Assembly: GCA_030823955.1 (NCBI GenBank)
Contig: JAVBYO010000003.1
Coordinates: 1-64,000 of the forward strand
Source: Gallionellaceae bacterium
Lineage (GTDB): Bacteria; Pseudomonadota; Gammaproteobacteria; Burkholderiales; Gallionellaceae
Reading direction: 5' to 3'
DNA: 64,000 nt
Part shown: in pieces, positions 33,033 through 44,805 of the stretch
Numbering within the stretch: the stretch's first letter is position 1
How the letters are laid out: each line of letters opens with the position of its first letter
Notes under the pieces: model-generated
Seen by the model: only the letters and a program-made list of their open reading frames with translations
Database searches by the model: none
Told to the model about the DNA's origin: nothing
Translations under genes and position numbers: made by a program

Positions 33033-34715
33033 TTACCAATGACGCACGATGAGTTGCAGACTCTCGCTGCCATTGTATTCATTGACAGACAGACTGTACA
33101 CGGCATGTACGCTAGCAGGGGCGGGATCGGTGTAAAAGAAACGGATGGCTTCGAAACTGCCTGCCGACGACGATAGTTTCAGCTTGAGGTGTTTCTCGCC
33201 CACCACGCGCTGGCTCTGCACACGGAAATCACCCCGGAACAGCGGTTCGGGAAACCCCTGTCCCCAGACCTGCCGTTCCAGCACGCGGGCAGTATCCAGC
33301 ACAAAATCGCCGGGCGCGAGTTCGCCGTCGGTCTCGATCTGTTTTACCAGGTCGGTGGGTGAGAGCAGGCTACGCGCGACCGTTTCGAAGGCGTCGCGGA
33401 ATGCCGTGAAATGTTCCGCGCGCAGAGTCACACCTGCGGCCATGGCATGACCGCCGAATTTTTGTAGCAGATGCGGGTGGCGTTTGGCGACGAGGTCGAG
33501 TGCATCGCGCAGGTGCAGTCCGTTGATGCTGCGTCCCGAGCCTTTCAGTTCGCCGTCTTTGCCGCGTGCGAACGCGATCACCGGGCGATGGAAGCGGTCT
33601 TTCAGGCGCGAAGCGAGGATGCCGATGACGCCCTGATGCCAGCTTTCGTCGAACAGCGCGAGGCTGTAGCCGTCGGCGGGGTTGATGTGCTCAAGCGCGG
33701 CGAGCGCGGCCTCCTGCATATCGGCTTCGATACTGCGCCGCTCTTGGTTCAGCGTATCCAGTTTGGTGGCGATCTCGGCAGCTTCGTTTGCGTCATCGCT
33801 CAGCAGGCAGCGTATACCCAGACCCATATCTTCCAAGCGCCCGGCTGCATTGAGGCGGGGGCCGACGATGAAACCGAGCTCGAACGCGGATGCGCGCGCG
33901 ACCGGTTTTTTGGCGATCTGAAGCAGTGCGGCGATGCCGCAACAGGCTCTTCCGGCGCGGATGCGCTGCAAGCCCTGCTGCACGAGGATACGGTTGTTCC
34001 CGTCCAGCCTGACGACATCGGCCACCGTGCCGAGCGCGACCAGATCCAGCAATGTGCCGAGGTTCGGTTCGCGCTGTGTGGCAAAAGCGCCGCGTGTGCG
34101 CAGTTCGGCACGCAGGGCCAGCAACACATAGAACATCACGCCCACTCCGGCCAGATGTTTGCTGGGAAATTCACAGCCGGGCTGGTTGGGATTGACGATG
34201 CAACGCGCGTCCGGCAGTCCGTCACCGGGCAGGTGATGGTCGGTGACCAGCACTTCGAGGCCGAGCCGGTTGGCTTCCGCGACACCTTCCACACTGGCGA
34301 TACCGTTATCGACGGTGAGCAGGATGTCCGGCCCGGAGCGCTGTGCCAGATGCACGATCTCGGGTGTCAGGCCGTAGCCGTATTCGAAGCGATTGGGCAC
34401 GATGAAGTCCACCCGCGCGCCGAGCATGGCCAGACCGCGCATCGCAACGGCACACGCCGTCGCACCGTCGGCATCATAGTCGGCCACGATCAGGATGTTT
34501 TTGTTTGCGGCGATCGCATCGGCCAGCAGGCACCCCATCGCGCGGACGTTCTTCAGTTGCGTGAACGGCAGCAACTGTTGCAGATCGGTGTCCAGTTGCG
34601 CTGTCTGGCTGATGTCGCGTGCCGCAAAGATGCGTGCCAGCAGCGGCGACAAGCCGGAGCTGATGAGTTGCTGTTGTGCCGCGTCGGAATAGGTGCGTTG
34701 AACGATGCTGGTCAT
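33033..34715 (-). CDS. recJ: Single-stranded-DNA-specific exonuclease RecJ
   Basis: ADYDADGATACAVAMRGLAMLGARVDFIVPNRFEYGYGL...TVDNGIAS...VTDHHLPGD DHH motifs; start trimmed from 34802. Confidence 0.96.
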   Translation of the reverse strand: MTSIVQRTYSDAAQQQLISSGLSPLLARIFAARDISQTAQLDTDLQQLLPFTQLKNVRAMGCLLADAIAANKNILIVADYDADGATACAVAMRGLAMLGARVDFIVPNRFEYGYGLTPEIVHLAQRSGPDILLTVDNGIASVEGVAEANRLGLEVLVTDHHLPGDGLPDARCIVNPNQPGCEFPSKHLAGVGVMFYVLLALRAELRTRGAFATQREPNLGTLLDLVALGTVADVVRLDGNNRILVQQGLQRIRAGRACCGIAALLQIAKKPVARASAFELGFIVGPRLNAAGRLEDMGLGIRCLLSDDANEAAEIATKLDTLNQERRSIEADMQEAALAALEHINPADGYSLALFDESWHQGVIGILASRLKDRFHRPVIAFARGKDGELKGSGRSINGLHLRDALDLVAKRHPHLLQKFGGHAMAAGVTLRAEHFTAFRDAFETVARSLLSPTDLVKQIETDGELAPGDFVLDTARVLERQVWGQGFPEPLFRGDFRVQSQRVVGEKHLKLKLSSSAGSFEAIRFFYTDPAPASVHAVYSLSVNEYNGSESLQLIVRHW

Positions 34716-34723
34716 GGGGTGGC

Positions 34724-37429
34724 TCAATCCGCTACCGGCAGCAGTTTGTTCCAGAGTGCCAGCACGGGCGTGATGTCGAGGCTGCCTGTTTCGATCCGGC
34801 ACAGGGTCTGGTTGTTCAGGCGCATCTGGTGTTGCAGGCGGCGCAGCTCGCGGTAGAGGTCGCGCACGCTATCGCTATCGTGCTGGGCTATCAGTTGCAG
34901 TTTCGCCGCAATGGCCAGCAGCGCGATGTTGCCACTGTTGGCCGTGAGTTCGGGGTGGTTCGCCGCATGGGCAAGAACTAAAAACTGCACCATGAACTCG
35001 ATGTCCACCATGCCGCCGCTGTCGTGTTTGATGTCGAACAGGCCGCTGTTGTTCGGATGCCCGTCATGCATCTTCTGGCGCATGGCGCTGACTTCACGGC
35101 GCAGTGCCGCGATGTCGCGGGGTTGGCGTAATACCCGCTCGCGGATGGTCTCGAACTGTTGTCCCACCGCGTCATCACCGGCGCAGAAGCGCGCGCGCGT
35201 AAGTGCCTGATGCTCCCACACCCAGGCTTGGCTGCTTTGATAGTCGGCGAAGGCGGCGATGCTGCTGACCAGCAAGCCGCTTGCGCCGTTGGGGCGCAGG
35301 CGCAGGTCGGTCTCATACAGACGTCCGGCAGAGGTATAACTGCTCAATACCGTGTTGATGCGCTGTGCCAATCTGGCGTAATTCTCGCCAGCCTCATCGT
35401 GCTCGTCGTCGAACAGAAAGATCAGGTCGAGATCGGAGTCGTAGCCGAGTTCGCGGCCACCGAGTTTGCCGTAGGCGATGATGGCGAAACGGGCTTGTTC
35501 GCGGTGTCTCTTGCGCGCCTCTCCCCAGCATAGTTGCAGCACGTGTCGCAGGATCAGGTCGGCCAGGTCGCTGAGATGGTCGCTCAGGGTCTCCAGCGGC
35601 AGCAGTCCTTGCAGATCCATCGCCAGCAGATGGAAAGTCTGTGCCTGTTTGAAATGCCGCAACACATCCATCTGGCGTTCCAGATCGCCGCTGTGTTCGC
35701 GCAGTTGTGCCGCCAGCAGCGCATCCAGCTTGGCCCATTCCGGGGCGCGGTAGATCTCGCGTGCGTCGAGCAATTCGTCGAGCAGGCTGGGGTGCTGGGC
35801 AAGATAATCGCAGGCCCATTCACTGGCACCGGCGAAACGCGCCAGCCGCTCCAGTGTCTGCGGGTGCTCGGTCATGAAAGCAAGATAGGTGCTGCGCCGG
35901 CTGATCTGTTCGAGCAGCTTCAGCAGGCGCGGCAAGGCCAGATCGCGTTGCGGCAACTTCTGGCTCTGGGCTATCAGTTGCGGAATGATCTTGTCGATGC
36001 GAGAGCGGCTGATCTCGGGAAGTTGTTTGTAACGGTTGCTGTCGCGTAGTTGTACGAGTTGTTCCGCAAGCTCGGCCATATTGCCAAAATCGAGTTTGCC
36101 CAATTCTTCTGCCAGCGCTGCGGTATCGAGATTGTCGTTCCAGAGCGCGCTGTCGGCCGGACTGTCGTCCTGTTCGGTGGTGAATATCTGGTTGAAATGG
36201 CGGCTGACCTGTTCGCGATACACATCGAGCCGTGCCGTCAATGCGGCGTAGTCGGGGTAAGCCATCGCTGCGGCGAGCAACTCGCGGTTAGCGGTATCGC
36301 CGGGCAAGTCTTGCGTCTGCTGGTCGTCCAGATATTGCAGACGATGTTCCAGATTGCGCAGGAACACGTAGGCCTCCCCCAGTTCTGCGGAAGTCTGCGC
36401 TTCCAGCTGGCCATTCTCGGTAAGCAGACGCAGCACGGCCTGGGTGGGGCGGATGCGCAAGGATGCATCGCGCCCGCCACGGATGAGCTGGAAGACCTGG
36501 GCGATGAATTCGATCTCGCGGATGCCGCCGGGGCCGAGCTTGATGTTGTGGGCGCGGTCGCGTCGTTCCACTTCCTGGCGGATCTGCGCGTGTAACTTGC
36601 GCATGGACTCGAAAGCGCCGTAGTCCAGATATTTGCGGAACACGAACGGCTGCGCCAGCGCCATCAGCTCATCCGCCGTGGCGGCATCGGCGGGGGCGAT
36701 GACCCGCGCCTTGATCCATGCATAACGCTCCCATTCGCGTCCCTGGCTGACCAGATATTCTTCCAGCGCGGCAAAGCTCATCACCAGTGCGCCGCTGTCG
36801 CCGTAGGGGCGCAGACGCATGTCGACGCGGAACACATAACCGTGCGCGGTGAGCTCGTTGATGAGACTGATGATTTTGCGGCCAAGCCGGGTGAAGAATT
36901 CGTGGTTGCCCAGCGGACGGGCTCCGTTGGTTTCGCCGTCTTCCGCATAGGCGAAGATCAGGTCGATGTCGGAAGATACGTTGAGTTCGCCGCCGCCCAG
37001 TTTTCCCATACCGATGACCAGCAATTCCTGCACCTTGCCGCTCTCCGTGCCGACCGGATCGCCGTGTGACTCGGTTAATATCCGGGAGGCGAAATACAAA
37101 GCGCGTTGCACGGCCAGTTCCGCCAGGGCGGTCATCGCCAGCATGACTTCATCGAGACCGGTCAATTCGCCTAGGTCGCGCAGCAGGATCTTGAGCATGA
37201 CCCGTTTGCGCAGGTCGCGCAGGGAGCGGGAAAGCTCTTCTTCCGTCGCCTGCGGCAGCGCGTCCAGCCACTGTTGCATCTCTGCGGCGTTGCAGGGCGT
37301 GGCGTAATGAGCTTGCAGCCAAGGCAACAGCTCGGGTTCAGCCTCCACCAGACGGTTGAAATAGCGGCTGCAATGCCTGCTGTGCCGGACGAGCCGGTCA
37401 AATTCGGAATCAGGGATAGCCGTATTCAT
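34724..37429 (-). CDS. glnE: Bifunctional glutamine synthetase adenylyltransferase/deadenylyltransferase
   Basis: Two nucleotidyltransferase modules (GMGKLGGGELNVSSDIDLIF; AYGKLGGRELGYDSDLDLIF). Confidence 0.96.
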   Translation of the reverse strand: MNTAIPDSEFDRLVRHSRHCSRYFNRLVEAEPELLPWLQAHYATPCNAAEMQQWLDALPQATEEELSRSLRDLRKRVMLKILLRDLGELTGLDEVMLAMTALAELAVQRALYFASRILTESHGDPVGTESGKVQELLVIGMGKLGGGELNVSSDIDLIFAYAEDGETNGARPLGNHEFFTRLGRKIISLINELTAHGYVFRVDMRLRPYGDSGALVMSFAALEEYLVSQGREWERYAWIKARVIAPADAATADELMALAQPFVFRKYLDYGAFESMRKLHAQIRQEVERRDRAHNIKLGPGGIREIEFIAQVFQLIRGGRDASLRIRPTQAVLRLLTENGQLEAQTSAELGEAYVFLRNLEHRLQYLDDQQTQDLPGDTANRELLAAAMAYPDYAALTARLDVYREQVSRHFNQIFTTEQDDSPADSALWNDNLDTAALAEELGKLDFGNMAELAEQLVQLRDSNRYKQLPEISRSRIDKIIPQLIAQSQKLPQRDLALPRLLKLLEQISRRSTYLAFMTEHPQTLERLARFAGASEWACDYLAQHPSLLDELLDAREIYRAPEWAKLDALLAAQLREHSGDLERQMDVLRHFKQAQTFHLLAMDLQGLLPLETLSDHLSDLADLILRHVLQLCWGEARKRHREQARFAIIAYGKLGGRELGYDSDLDLIFLFDDEHDEAGENYARLAQRINTVLSSYTSAGRLYETDLRLRPNGASGLLVSSIAAFADYQSSQAWVWEHQALTRARFCAGDDAVGQQFETIRERVLRQPRDIAALRREVSAMRQKMHDGHPNNSGLFDIKHDSGGMVDIEFMVQFLVLAHAANHPELTANSGNIALLAIAAKLQLIAQHDSDSVRDLYRELRRLQHQMRLNNQTLCRIETGSLDITPVLALWNKLLPVAD

Positions 37430-37540
37430 GCTGGGTCGCTTGGGGTAAAATCAAAAAGGTTAACTTGGGCATTATAAGTCCCTTGTGTTCTGTATGTTTC
37501 GCTTACGCAATATCCATTCGCGGCCACCCCGCACAAGGGC

Positions 37541-40500
37541 ATGATGCTGAACCTTCCGCAACGTTTCATTCCATCGAGATCGGGCAAATTGGCGCGCGTG
37601 GCGCTGCTGTCCGTCATGGTGCTGGGCGTTGTACTGGGAGCGATGCTGATGACGCTACGTTATCGCGTGTTGCCCGAAATCGAAAGTTATCACCATGAAG
37701 TCACCGCACTGGTCAGTCGTGCGGTCGGCCTGCCGGTGACGATAGGCAGGATAGAGGCGGACTGGCACGGCTTGCGCCCGCGTCTGGTGTTCACCGATGT
37801 GCGATTGCTGGATGGGCAGGGACAAAACGTGCTGGTCTTGCAGCGGGTGGACAACGTCGTTGCCTGGATGACGCTGTTGAGCGGGGAGTTGCGCCTCAGT
37901 GCACTGGAGATCGATAGCCCGGATATCGCCATCCGGCGCGACAAACAGGGTGTCATGTATATCGCCGGAGTGCAGTTGTCGGCCCAATCCGGCGACGGAA
38001 AACTGGCCGATTGGTTGTTGCATCAAGGGCGTATCGTCGTGCGCAACGGGCGTGTCACCTGGCAGGACGAATTGTATGACCGGCCTATGCTGGTACTGAA
38101 CCAAGTGCAGTTCCTGTTGAGCAATAGCGGCGCGCATCATCGTTTCGCCGTGCGGATCACCCCGCCGGAGCAGGTATCGACCCCCGTGGATGTGCGAGGT
38201 GATTTGGTGGGAGACAGTTTGGCCGAACTGGCGGACTGGCATGGCGAGGTATTCGCACAGATCGAGGGCGCCGATGTACGGACTTGGCAGAGTTGGCTGA
38301 CATTGCCCGAAGGATTCTCCCGTGCCAGCGGCGGCGCGCGCGCGTGGCTCGGGATCGAGTCCGGGCAACTCAAGCGCATCACTGCCGATGTGGATATGCG
38401 CGAAGTACAAGCGCGTCTCGGCTCGGAAGTCGCGCCGCTGGATATCGCTAACCTGCACGGACGCCTGGGTATACATATTCTGAAACAGGGCTTCGAGGTG
38501 TCCACGCAGGGGCTTTCCCTGTCGATGAATAGCGGTTTCAGCTTGCGTCCGACCGATCTGCTGGTGCGCCTGACCGGCGCGGAGGGGGACAGATTCGCAG
38601 CGGGAGAGGTGCGGACGAACATGATCGAACTGGCCGAGCTTCCCGTGCTGGCCGAATACGTGCCGCTGGACAGTGTATTCAGGCAGAAGCTGGCGGAATT
38701 CGCACCGCGCGGACGTATCACGGACATGCGTGTGAAATGGTATGGCGACGCAGACAAGCGCATGCGTTTCGATGTCAAAGCGCATTTCAACGCGCTGGCG
38801 GTGCAGCGTGTGGGCGATCTACCGGGAGTGGAAGGCCTCAGCGGACAAGTGAGCGGCAGCGACAACAACGGGGTATTGTCGCTAGACGCGCCGGGTTTAC
38901 GGCTGGATGCGCCGCAGCTGTTCATCGCACCGATGAGTTTCGATACGCTGACGGCGCAACTCAGTTGGCGGCGTAGCCATGGTGAATGGATCGTGCAGCT
39001 GGAGAATTTTTCCGCGCGCAACGCGGATGCCGAAGGAACTGCCTATGGCAGCTACCAGACCAAGGCAGACGGGCTGGGTGTTGCCGATATCACGCTGAAC
39101 TTGAGCCGTGCCTCGGTGCAAAGTGTGGTGCGTTATCTCCCGCGTGAGCCATTGGGCGAGGAGACGATGACCTGGTTGCAGGCCGGATTATTGGCCGGGG
39201 AAGTGGACGAGGCGCGTCTGCGCTTGCGCGGCAATCTGGACGACTTCCCCTTCCCGGACGGAAACAAAGGCCAGTTCCAGGTTCGCGCCAAAGCCCAGGG
39301 CGTGGTGGTCGACTATGCTCCGGGTTGGCCGCGGGTCGAAGAAGCGAGGGCAACGCTGTCAATCGACGGGGCGCGTCTGCAAGTCGATTCGGATTCGGCG
39401 CTGTTGGCGGGGGCCAGCGTACAGCGTGTGCAGGTCAGCATCCCGGATATGATGAGCGAGGAACCGGTGGTGCAGGTGCGCGGCGAGGCCAGCGGCGAGA
39501 CGAAGCACGGTCTGAATTTCATCAAGCGCAGCCCGGTGCGCGATTATATCGGCGGATTCACCGATGATGCGACTGCACGCGGGGTAGGCAAGCTGGACCT
39601 GCAACTCGATATCCCGCTGAGCGCAAAACCGGTCATCCTGAAGGGTAACTATCATTTCATCGACAACGAGGTCAGCCTTGGCGCGGCCATTCCGCTGGCC
39701 CGCAAGGTTTCCGGAGATTTGATGTTCACCGAATCCGCGTTGTCTACGAATAATCTGCAAGCCCAGATACTGGGTGGCCCGGCGAGTGTCGCGATCCAGA
39801 CCGAGGCGAACGGGGCGTTGAAAGTGAAGCTGCAGGGCAAGGCTGATATGAATGTCTGGCGCAAGCTCAATCCGCAACCGTTATTGCGCTCACTGAGCGG
39901 TACGGCAGACTGGACGACCGATATCGTGGTAGCGGGAGAGCAGTTCTCGGTGGTGGTGGATTCGAATCTGAAAGGGCTGGCTTCGGCATTGCCTGAGCCG
40001 CTGGCCAAGTCGGCCAATGCGGCGATCCCGCTCAAATTCGAGTTGCGCAGCGCCGGTGCCTTGCAGGATGTGATGTGGCTGCAATATGGCAGCCTGATGA
40101 ATGCGCGTATGGTGCGGCAGCAGGATAAGCAGGGTGTACGCCAGATCACGCGGGGTTATATCAACTTCGGCCCGGCCCGGCGCATTGTGGATAAGAAAGG
40201 CATCTGGTTGACCGGTGCCTTGCCATCATTGTCGCTGGACGGTTGGGAGCCTGTGTTGGCGGGCGGGGCAGGCAAGAGCGAGGTGTTCCCGCCAATTGAC
40301 GGAGCGGACATGATCGTGCAGCGCCTCACCGGCTACGGCAATGTCGTCAACGGGCTAAACGTTCATGCACGCAACCGCGACGGCACGATCACGGCACAGT
40401 TGGCCTCCAAAGAAGTGAACGGCGAGTTGAGCTGGTACCCGCAGGGGGAAGGCAAGCTCGTCGCGCGGTTCAGAAATATGACCTTGGTCGAAATGGAGAA

Positions 40501-41380
40501 ACGTGCCGCTAGCCGTGTCACTTCTACTACAGGCAAGGCCGCAGATGGAGTGGGTAAGTTACAAGATATTCCGGTGCTCGATGTGGCGATCGATAATCTG
40601 ATTTATCAAAGCAGGCCGCTCGGCAAAGTGGAGTTTTATGCAAGACAACAGGAGCAAGATATCCTGCTGGATCATTTTCGGGTGACCAATCCCGATGGCA
40701 TGTTGTCGGTCAATGGCAAGTGGGGGGCGTCACCCGCGCAGACACACTTGGTCATCAAGCTCGAATTGAACGATGTGGGCAATATGCTGGGGCGTTCCGG
40801 ATATCCCAACAGTGTTAAGAACGGCAAAGGGGTGCTGGATTGCGACCTGATATGGCCGGGTGCGCCGGAAGAATTTGCACTGGCGAAGATGGATGGTCAT
40901 TTGAATCTGAAAATGAACAAAGGACAGTTCCTGCAATTGGACCCCGGTGCGGGGAAACTGCTCAGTGTGATGAGCCTGCAATCGCTACCCAAGCGCATCA
41001 CCCTGGATTTTACCGATGTGTTCAGCAAGGGATTCGAGTTCGACAGCATCACCGGAAGTGCGCAGATCAAGCAGGGTGTGCTGTTGACCGACGATTTCAA
41101 GATCAACGGCTCGGCCGCCGCGGTCAATTTGTCCGGCCAGGTCGACCTGAACCGCGAGACACAGAACCTGCGGGTGCGGGTGTTGCCCACCATCGGTGAC
41201 AGCGTTTCGCTGCTGGCGCTTGCCGCCGTCAATCCGGCAGTCGGTGCCGGGGTATTCATCGCGAACAAGATATTGAGCGATCCGCTCGATAAATTGGTGT
41301 CGTTTGAATACAATGTCACCGGTAGCTGGCTGGACCCGAAAGTCGAAAAGACCGGCCAGAGCAAAGTCGCTCCCAAATGA
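37541..41380 (+). CDS. YhdP family AsmA-like protein
   Basis: 1279 aa, single N-terminal TM, C-terminal DUF3971/AsmA2-like region; adjacent to nitrilase and tldD as in other proteobacteria. Confidence 0.9.
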   Translation: MMLNLPQRFIPSRSGKLARVALLSVMVLGVVLGAMLMTLRYRVLPEIESYHHEVTALVSRAVGLPVTIGRIEADWHGLRPRLVFTDVRLLDGQGQNVLVLQRVDNVVAWMTLLSGELRLSALEIDSPDIAIRRDKQGVMYIAGVQLSAQSGDGKLADWLLHQGRIVVRNGRVTWQDELYDRPMLVLNQVQFLLSNSGAHHRFAVRITPPEQVSTPVDVRGDLVGDSLAELADWHGEVFAQIEGADVRTWQSWLTLPEGFSRASGGARAWLGIESGQLKRITADVDMREVQARLGSEVAPLDIANLHGRLGIHILKQGFEVSTQGLSLSMNSGFSLRPTDLLVRLTGAEGDRFAAGEVRTNMIELAELPVLAEYVPLDSVFRQKLAEFAPRGRITDMRVKWYGDADKRMRFDVKAHFNALAVQRVGDLPGVEGLSGQVSGSDNNGVLSLDAPGLRLDAPQLFIAPMSFDTLTAQLSWRRSHGEWIVQLENFSARNADAEGTAYGSYQTKADGLGVADITLNLSRASVQSVVRYLPREPLGEETMTWLQAGLLAGEVDEARLRLRGNLDDFPFPDGNKGQFQVRAKAQGVVVDYAPGWPRVEEARATLSIDGARLQVDSDSALLAGASVQRVQVSIPDMMSEEPVVQVRGEASGETKHGLNFIKRSPVRDYIGGFTDDATARGVGKLDLQLDIPLSAKPVILKGNYHFIDNEVSLGAAIPLARKVSGDLMFTESALSTNNLQAQILGGPASVAIQTEANGALKVKLQGKADMNVWRKLNPQPLLRSLSGTADWTTDIVVAGEQFSVVVDSNLKGLASALPEPLAKSANAAIPLKFELRSAGALQDVMWLQYGSLMNARMVRQQDKQGVRQITRGYINFGPARRIVDKKGIWLTGALPSLSLDGWEPVLAGGAGKSEVFPPIDGADMIVQRLTGYGNVVNGLNVHARNRDGTITAQLASKEVNGELSWYPQGEGKLVARFRNMTLVEMEKRAASRVTSTTGKAADGVGKLQDIPVLDVAIDNLIYQSRPLGKVEFYARQQEQDILLDHFRVTNPDGMLSVNGKWGASPAQTHLVIKLELNDVGNMLGRSGYPNSVKNGKGVLDCDLIWPGAPEEFALAKMDGHLNLKMNKGQFLQLDPGAGKLLSVMSLQSLPKRITLDFTDVFSKGFEFDSITGSAQIKQGVLLTDDFKINGSAAAVNLSGQVDLNRETQNLRVRVLPTIGDSVSLLALAAVNPAVGAGVFIANKILSDPLDKLVSFEYNVTGSWLDPKVEKTGQSKVAPK

Positions 41381-42291
41381 TCCAGATCACTGAAACCATC
41401 CGAAAGCCGCAGACCATGTCTTCCTCCAATTCCACCCAGGCACGCCTTGCCGCACAACAGAACGCATTCAAAGTGGCTGCCGTGCAGATGGCTTCCGGCC
41501 CCAATGTCGCGGGCAATCTGAACGAGGCGCGTCGCTTGATCGAGAATGCCGCGCAACAGGGCGCCAAGTTGGTGGTGCTGCCCGAGTTCTTCGCCATCAT
41601 GGGGATGAAGGAGACCGACAAATTGGCGGTATGCGAACAGCCGGGGAATGGCCCGATACAGACCTTTCTCAGCGAAAACGCCCGCAAGCACAAGATATGG
41701 CTGGTGGGCGGCTCCATCCCGCTGGTGGCCAATACGCCTAACAAAGTACGCAACAGTTGCCTGGTCTACAACGAACTGGGTGAGCAGGTGGCGCGTTACG
41801 ACAAGATCCATCTGTTCAATCTTGATCTGGGCAACGAGCAATACCATGAGGCAGATACCATCGAGGCGGGTGACCGGGTCGTAGTAGTGGATAGTCCGTT
41901 CGGGCGCATCGGTCTGGCGGTCTGTTACGACTTGCGCTTCCCCGAGCTGTTCCGCTCGATGAAGGATGTGGACATCATCGTGCTGCCGTCCGCCTTTACC
42001 GCAACCACAGGCAAGGTGCATTGGGAGCCGCTGGTACGCGCGCGCGCCATCGAGAACCTGAGCTACTTCATCGCGGCCGCGCAGGGCGGTTATCACGTCA
42101 ACGGTCGGCAAACACACGGGCACAGTATGGTCATCGATCCGTGGGGGCGGGTGTTGGACAAGTTGAGCCATGGCTCGGGCGTGGTCGTGGCCGAGGTGAA
42201 TCCCGGTTATCAGGCCAGCCTGCGCTCCAGCCTACCGGCATTGACGCATCGCATCCTGTCCTGCCAGCCCTGCGAAGAAGGCGGCAAATGA
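41377..42291 (+). CDS. Carbon-nitrogen hydrolase (nitrilase superfamily, NIT-like)
   Basis: [11 protein letters not shown]...[15 protein letters not shown] catalytic motifs. Confidence 0.92.
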   Translation: MIQITETIRKPQTMSSSNSTQARLAAQQNAFKVAAVQMASGPNVAGNLNEARRLIENAAQQGAKLVVLPEFFAIMGMKETDKLAVCEQPGNGPIQTFLSENARKHKIWLVGGSIPLVANTPNKVRNSCLVYNELGEQVARYDKIHLFNLDLGNEQYHEADTIEAGDRVVVVDSPFGRIGLAVCYDLRFPELFRSMKDVDIIVLPSAFTATTGKVHWEPLVRARAIENLSYFIAAAQGGYHVNGRQTHGHSMVIDPWGRVLDKLSHGSGVVVAEVNPGYQASLRSSLPALTHRILSCQPCEEGGK

Positions 42292-43727
42292 AGACGCCTA
42301 CTCTCGCGCTGGCACAGCAGTCGCTGCTGACCGTACACGGTCTGAACGTGAACGACCTCGGTCATGTGTTCGGCAAGATGATGACGCACCGCGTGGACTA
42401 TGCCGATCTGTATTTCCAGTACGGACGCGCCGAGAGCTGGTCGCTGGAGGAGGGCATCGTCAAGTCGGGCAGCTTCAGCATCGATCAGGGCGTCGGAGTG
42501 CGTGCCGTGAGCGGCGACAAGACCGCCTTCGCCTATTCCGATGACATCAGTCTTGCCGCATTGGAAGGCGCGGCGGAAGCGACACGTGCCATCGCGCGCC
42601 AAGGCAAGAAGCAGACCGTGCCGATGCTGAAAGCGGGTAAAGCACACGCGCTGTATGTGCCGCATGATCCTATCGCGTCACTTGATGCGGCCAGCAAGGT
42701 CGCTTTGCTGGAGCGTCTGGAGCGTTATGCGCGGGCGCTCGATCCGCGAGTCTCGCAAGTGATGGCGGGGCTGGTAGGGGAATACGAAGTGGTGCTGGTG
42801 GCGCGCAGCGACGGCCTGCTCAATGCCGACATCCGCCCGCTGGTGCGCCTGTCGTTGCAAGTCATCGTCGAGAGCAACGGCAAACGCGAGCAGGGTTCTG
42901 CCGGCGGCGGCGGGCGTTTTGATTACGCCTATTTCGACGACGAGATATTGCAGCGTTATGCCAAAGAGGCCGTGCATCAGGCTACCGTGGCGCTGGACGC
43001 ACGTCCCGCTCCGGCAGGCAGCATGACGGTGGTGCTGGGTAGCGGCTGGCCCGGCATCCTGCTGCATGAAGCGGTCGGGCACGGTCTGGAAGGCGACTTC
43101 AATCGCAAAGGCAGCTCGGCGTTTTCTGGCCGGGTCGGCCAGCGCGTCGCCGCCAAAGGTGTGACCGTGGTGGACGACGGCACCATCAAAGACCGGCGCG
43201 GCTCGCTCAATATGGACGACGAGGGCAACCCGACACAACGTACCGTACTGATCGAAGACGGCATCCTGCGCGGTTATCTACAGGACACCATGAATGCGCG
43301 GCTGATGAAAGTGCCGGTGACCGGCAATGCGCGGCGCGAGTCGTTCGCGCATCTGCCCATCCCGCGTATGACCAACACCATGATGCTGAACGGCGATAAG
43401 ACCCGCGACGAGATCATCGCCTCGGTCAAACACGGCCTGTATGCGGCTAATTTCGGCGGCGGACAGGTGGATATCACCAGCGGCAAGTTTGTGTTCTCCA
43501 CCACCGAAGCCTACATGATCGAAGACGGCAAGATCACCTATCCGGTGAAAGGTGCCACCCTCATCGGCAACGGCCCAGAAGCATTGACACACATCTCCAT
43601 GGTCGGCAACGATCTGGCGCTCGACCCCGGTGTCGGCACCTGCGGCAAAGAAGGCCAGAGCGTGCCGGTGGGAGTGGGCCAGCCCACAGTGCGTATCGAA
43701 GGATTGGTGGTGGGCGGCACGGCGTAA
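42288..43727 (+). CDS. tldD: Metalloprotease TldD
   Basis: [28 protein letters not shown] motif; ATGA overlap with upstream gene; start trimmed from 42021. Confidence 0.96.
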   Translation: MKTPTLALAQQSLLTVHGLNVNDLGHVFGKMMTHRVDYADLYFQYGRAESWSLEEGIVKSGSFSIDQGVGVRAVSGDKTAFAYSDDISLAALEGAAEATRAIARQGKKQTVPMLKAGKAHALYVPHDPIASLDAASKVALLERLERYARALDPRVSQVMAGLVGEYEVVLVARSDGLLNADIRPLVRLSLQVIVESNGKREQGSAGGGGRFDYAYFDDEILQRYAKEAVHQATVALDARPAPAGSMTVVLGSGWPGILLHEAVGHGLEGDFNRKGSSAFSGRVGQRVAAKGVTVVDDGTIKDRRGSLNMDDEGNPTQRTVLIEDGILRGYLQDTMNARLMKVPVTGNARRESFAHLPIPRMTNTMMLNGDKTRDEIIASVKHGLYAANFGGGQVDITSGKFVFSTTEAYMIEDGKITYPVKGATLIGNGPEALTHISMVGNDLALDPGVGTCGKEGQSVPVGVGQPTVRIEGLVVGGTA

Positions 43728-43728
43728 C

Positions 43729-44700
43729 TTACTCGCCGCGAAACTCCTTGCGATAGACTGAAGGTTTGACGCCGAACGCCTGCCCAAAACAACGGCGAAA
43801 TAATGCGGGCGAAGCAAACCCCGCCGCCTCTGCCACCAGCTCAATCGGCTTGTCTGTCATTTCCAGCAGGCGTTGCGCCAAGGCCAAACGCTGATTCAGC
43901 AACCATTGCCCGACAGTTGTTCCCGTTGTCTGGCGAAACCGGCGCGTAAAAGTCCGGCGGCTCATCAGGGCGCGTTGCGCTAGTTCATCCAAGGTGTGCG
44001 CCGCGTTCAAATTCTGCGTCATCCAATCCATCACTTGTGAAAGCCGGTCGGGGGCAACCGAGTCGAACACCGGCTGCTCGATAAACTGAGCCTGCCCGCC
44101 TTGCCGAAAAGGGGAAACGACCATGCGCCGCGCAATGTGGTTGGCGACTTCCGCGCCGTGCTGTGTGCGAATCAAATGCAGGCAGCAATCTATGGCGGCG
44201 GCACATCCGGCGGAGGTAACGATGTCGCCCTCGTCCACATACAAAACATCCGGCTTTACCTTGATGCGCGGATAGCGCTGCGCTAACTCAGCCGCCCATT
44301 GCCAATGGGTGGTCGCGTTGCGTCCATCCAGCAACCCCGCCGCCGCCAACACGAAAGAACCCAGACAAAAACTGACGATACGCGTGCCGCGCTGATGTGC
44401 CTTGCGCAAGGCATCGAGCAGTTTCTGCGGCGGCGGCACCGAGGTGTCGTTCCAGCTGGGCACGATAATCGTCCCGACGCCTTTGAGTGAGGCAAGCCCC
44501 TGCGTGACTTGGATGGCGTATCCGGCATTGGTTTGTACGGCAGGCGGCTCGACTGCGCACAGCTTCACCTTGAAATCCGGCACGCTGTTGTTCTTCCCGC
44601 CCTTCTTGAAAAGGATGCACGGCACCGACAAATGGAAGGGGCTGATGCCGTCGAAGACGACGACCGCGTAACTATCCGCGTTGCTGGCTGGTTTTTTCAT
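43729..44700 (-). CDS. GlxA-family AraC-type transcriptional regulator
   Basis: DJ-1/PfpI-like N-term plus AraC HTH (LDELAQRALMSRRTFTRRFRQTTGTTVGQWLLNQRLALAQRLLE). Confidence 0.92.
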   Translation of the reverse strand: MKKPASNADSYAVVVFDGISPFHLSVPCILFKKGGKNNSVPDFKVKLCAVEPPAVQTNAGYAIQVTQGLASLKGVGTIIVPSWNDTSVPPPQKLLDALRKAHQRGTRIVSFCLGSFVLAAAGLLDGRNATTHWQWAAELAQRYPRIKVKPDVLYVDEGDIVTSAGCAAAIDCCLHLIRTQHGAEVANHIARRMVVSPFRQGGQAQFIEQPVFDSVAPDRLSQVMDWMTQNLNAAHTLDELAQRALMSRRTFTRRFRQTTGTTVGQWLLNQRLALAQRLLEMTDKPIELVAEAAGFASPALFRRCFGQAFGVKPSVYRKEFRGE

Positions 44701-44805
44701 GATGGCCTGATTGTATCTAAAAAAGTCATTCGGGCCACTGATTGAAATGCGCGCCAAAGGCGATGATGCGTCACCTTTCATTTCATCACCCACAAGGAGA
44801 CTGCC

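Noticed and set aside
33471-34856. 461 aa plus-strand ORF opposite recJ
   Set aside because: Shadow ORF of recJ.
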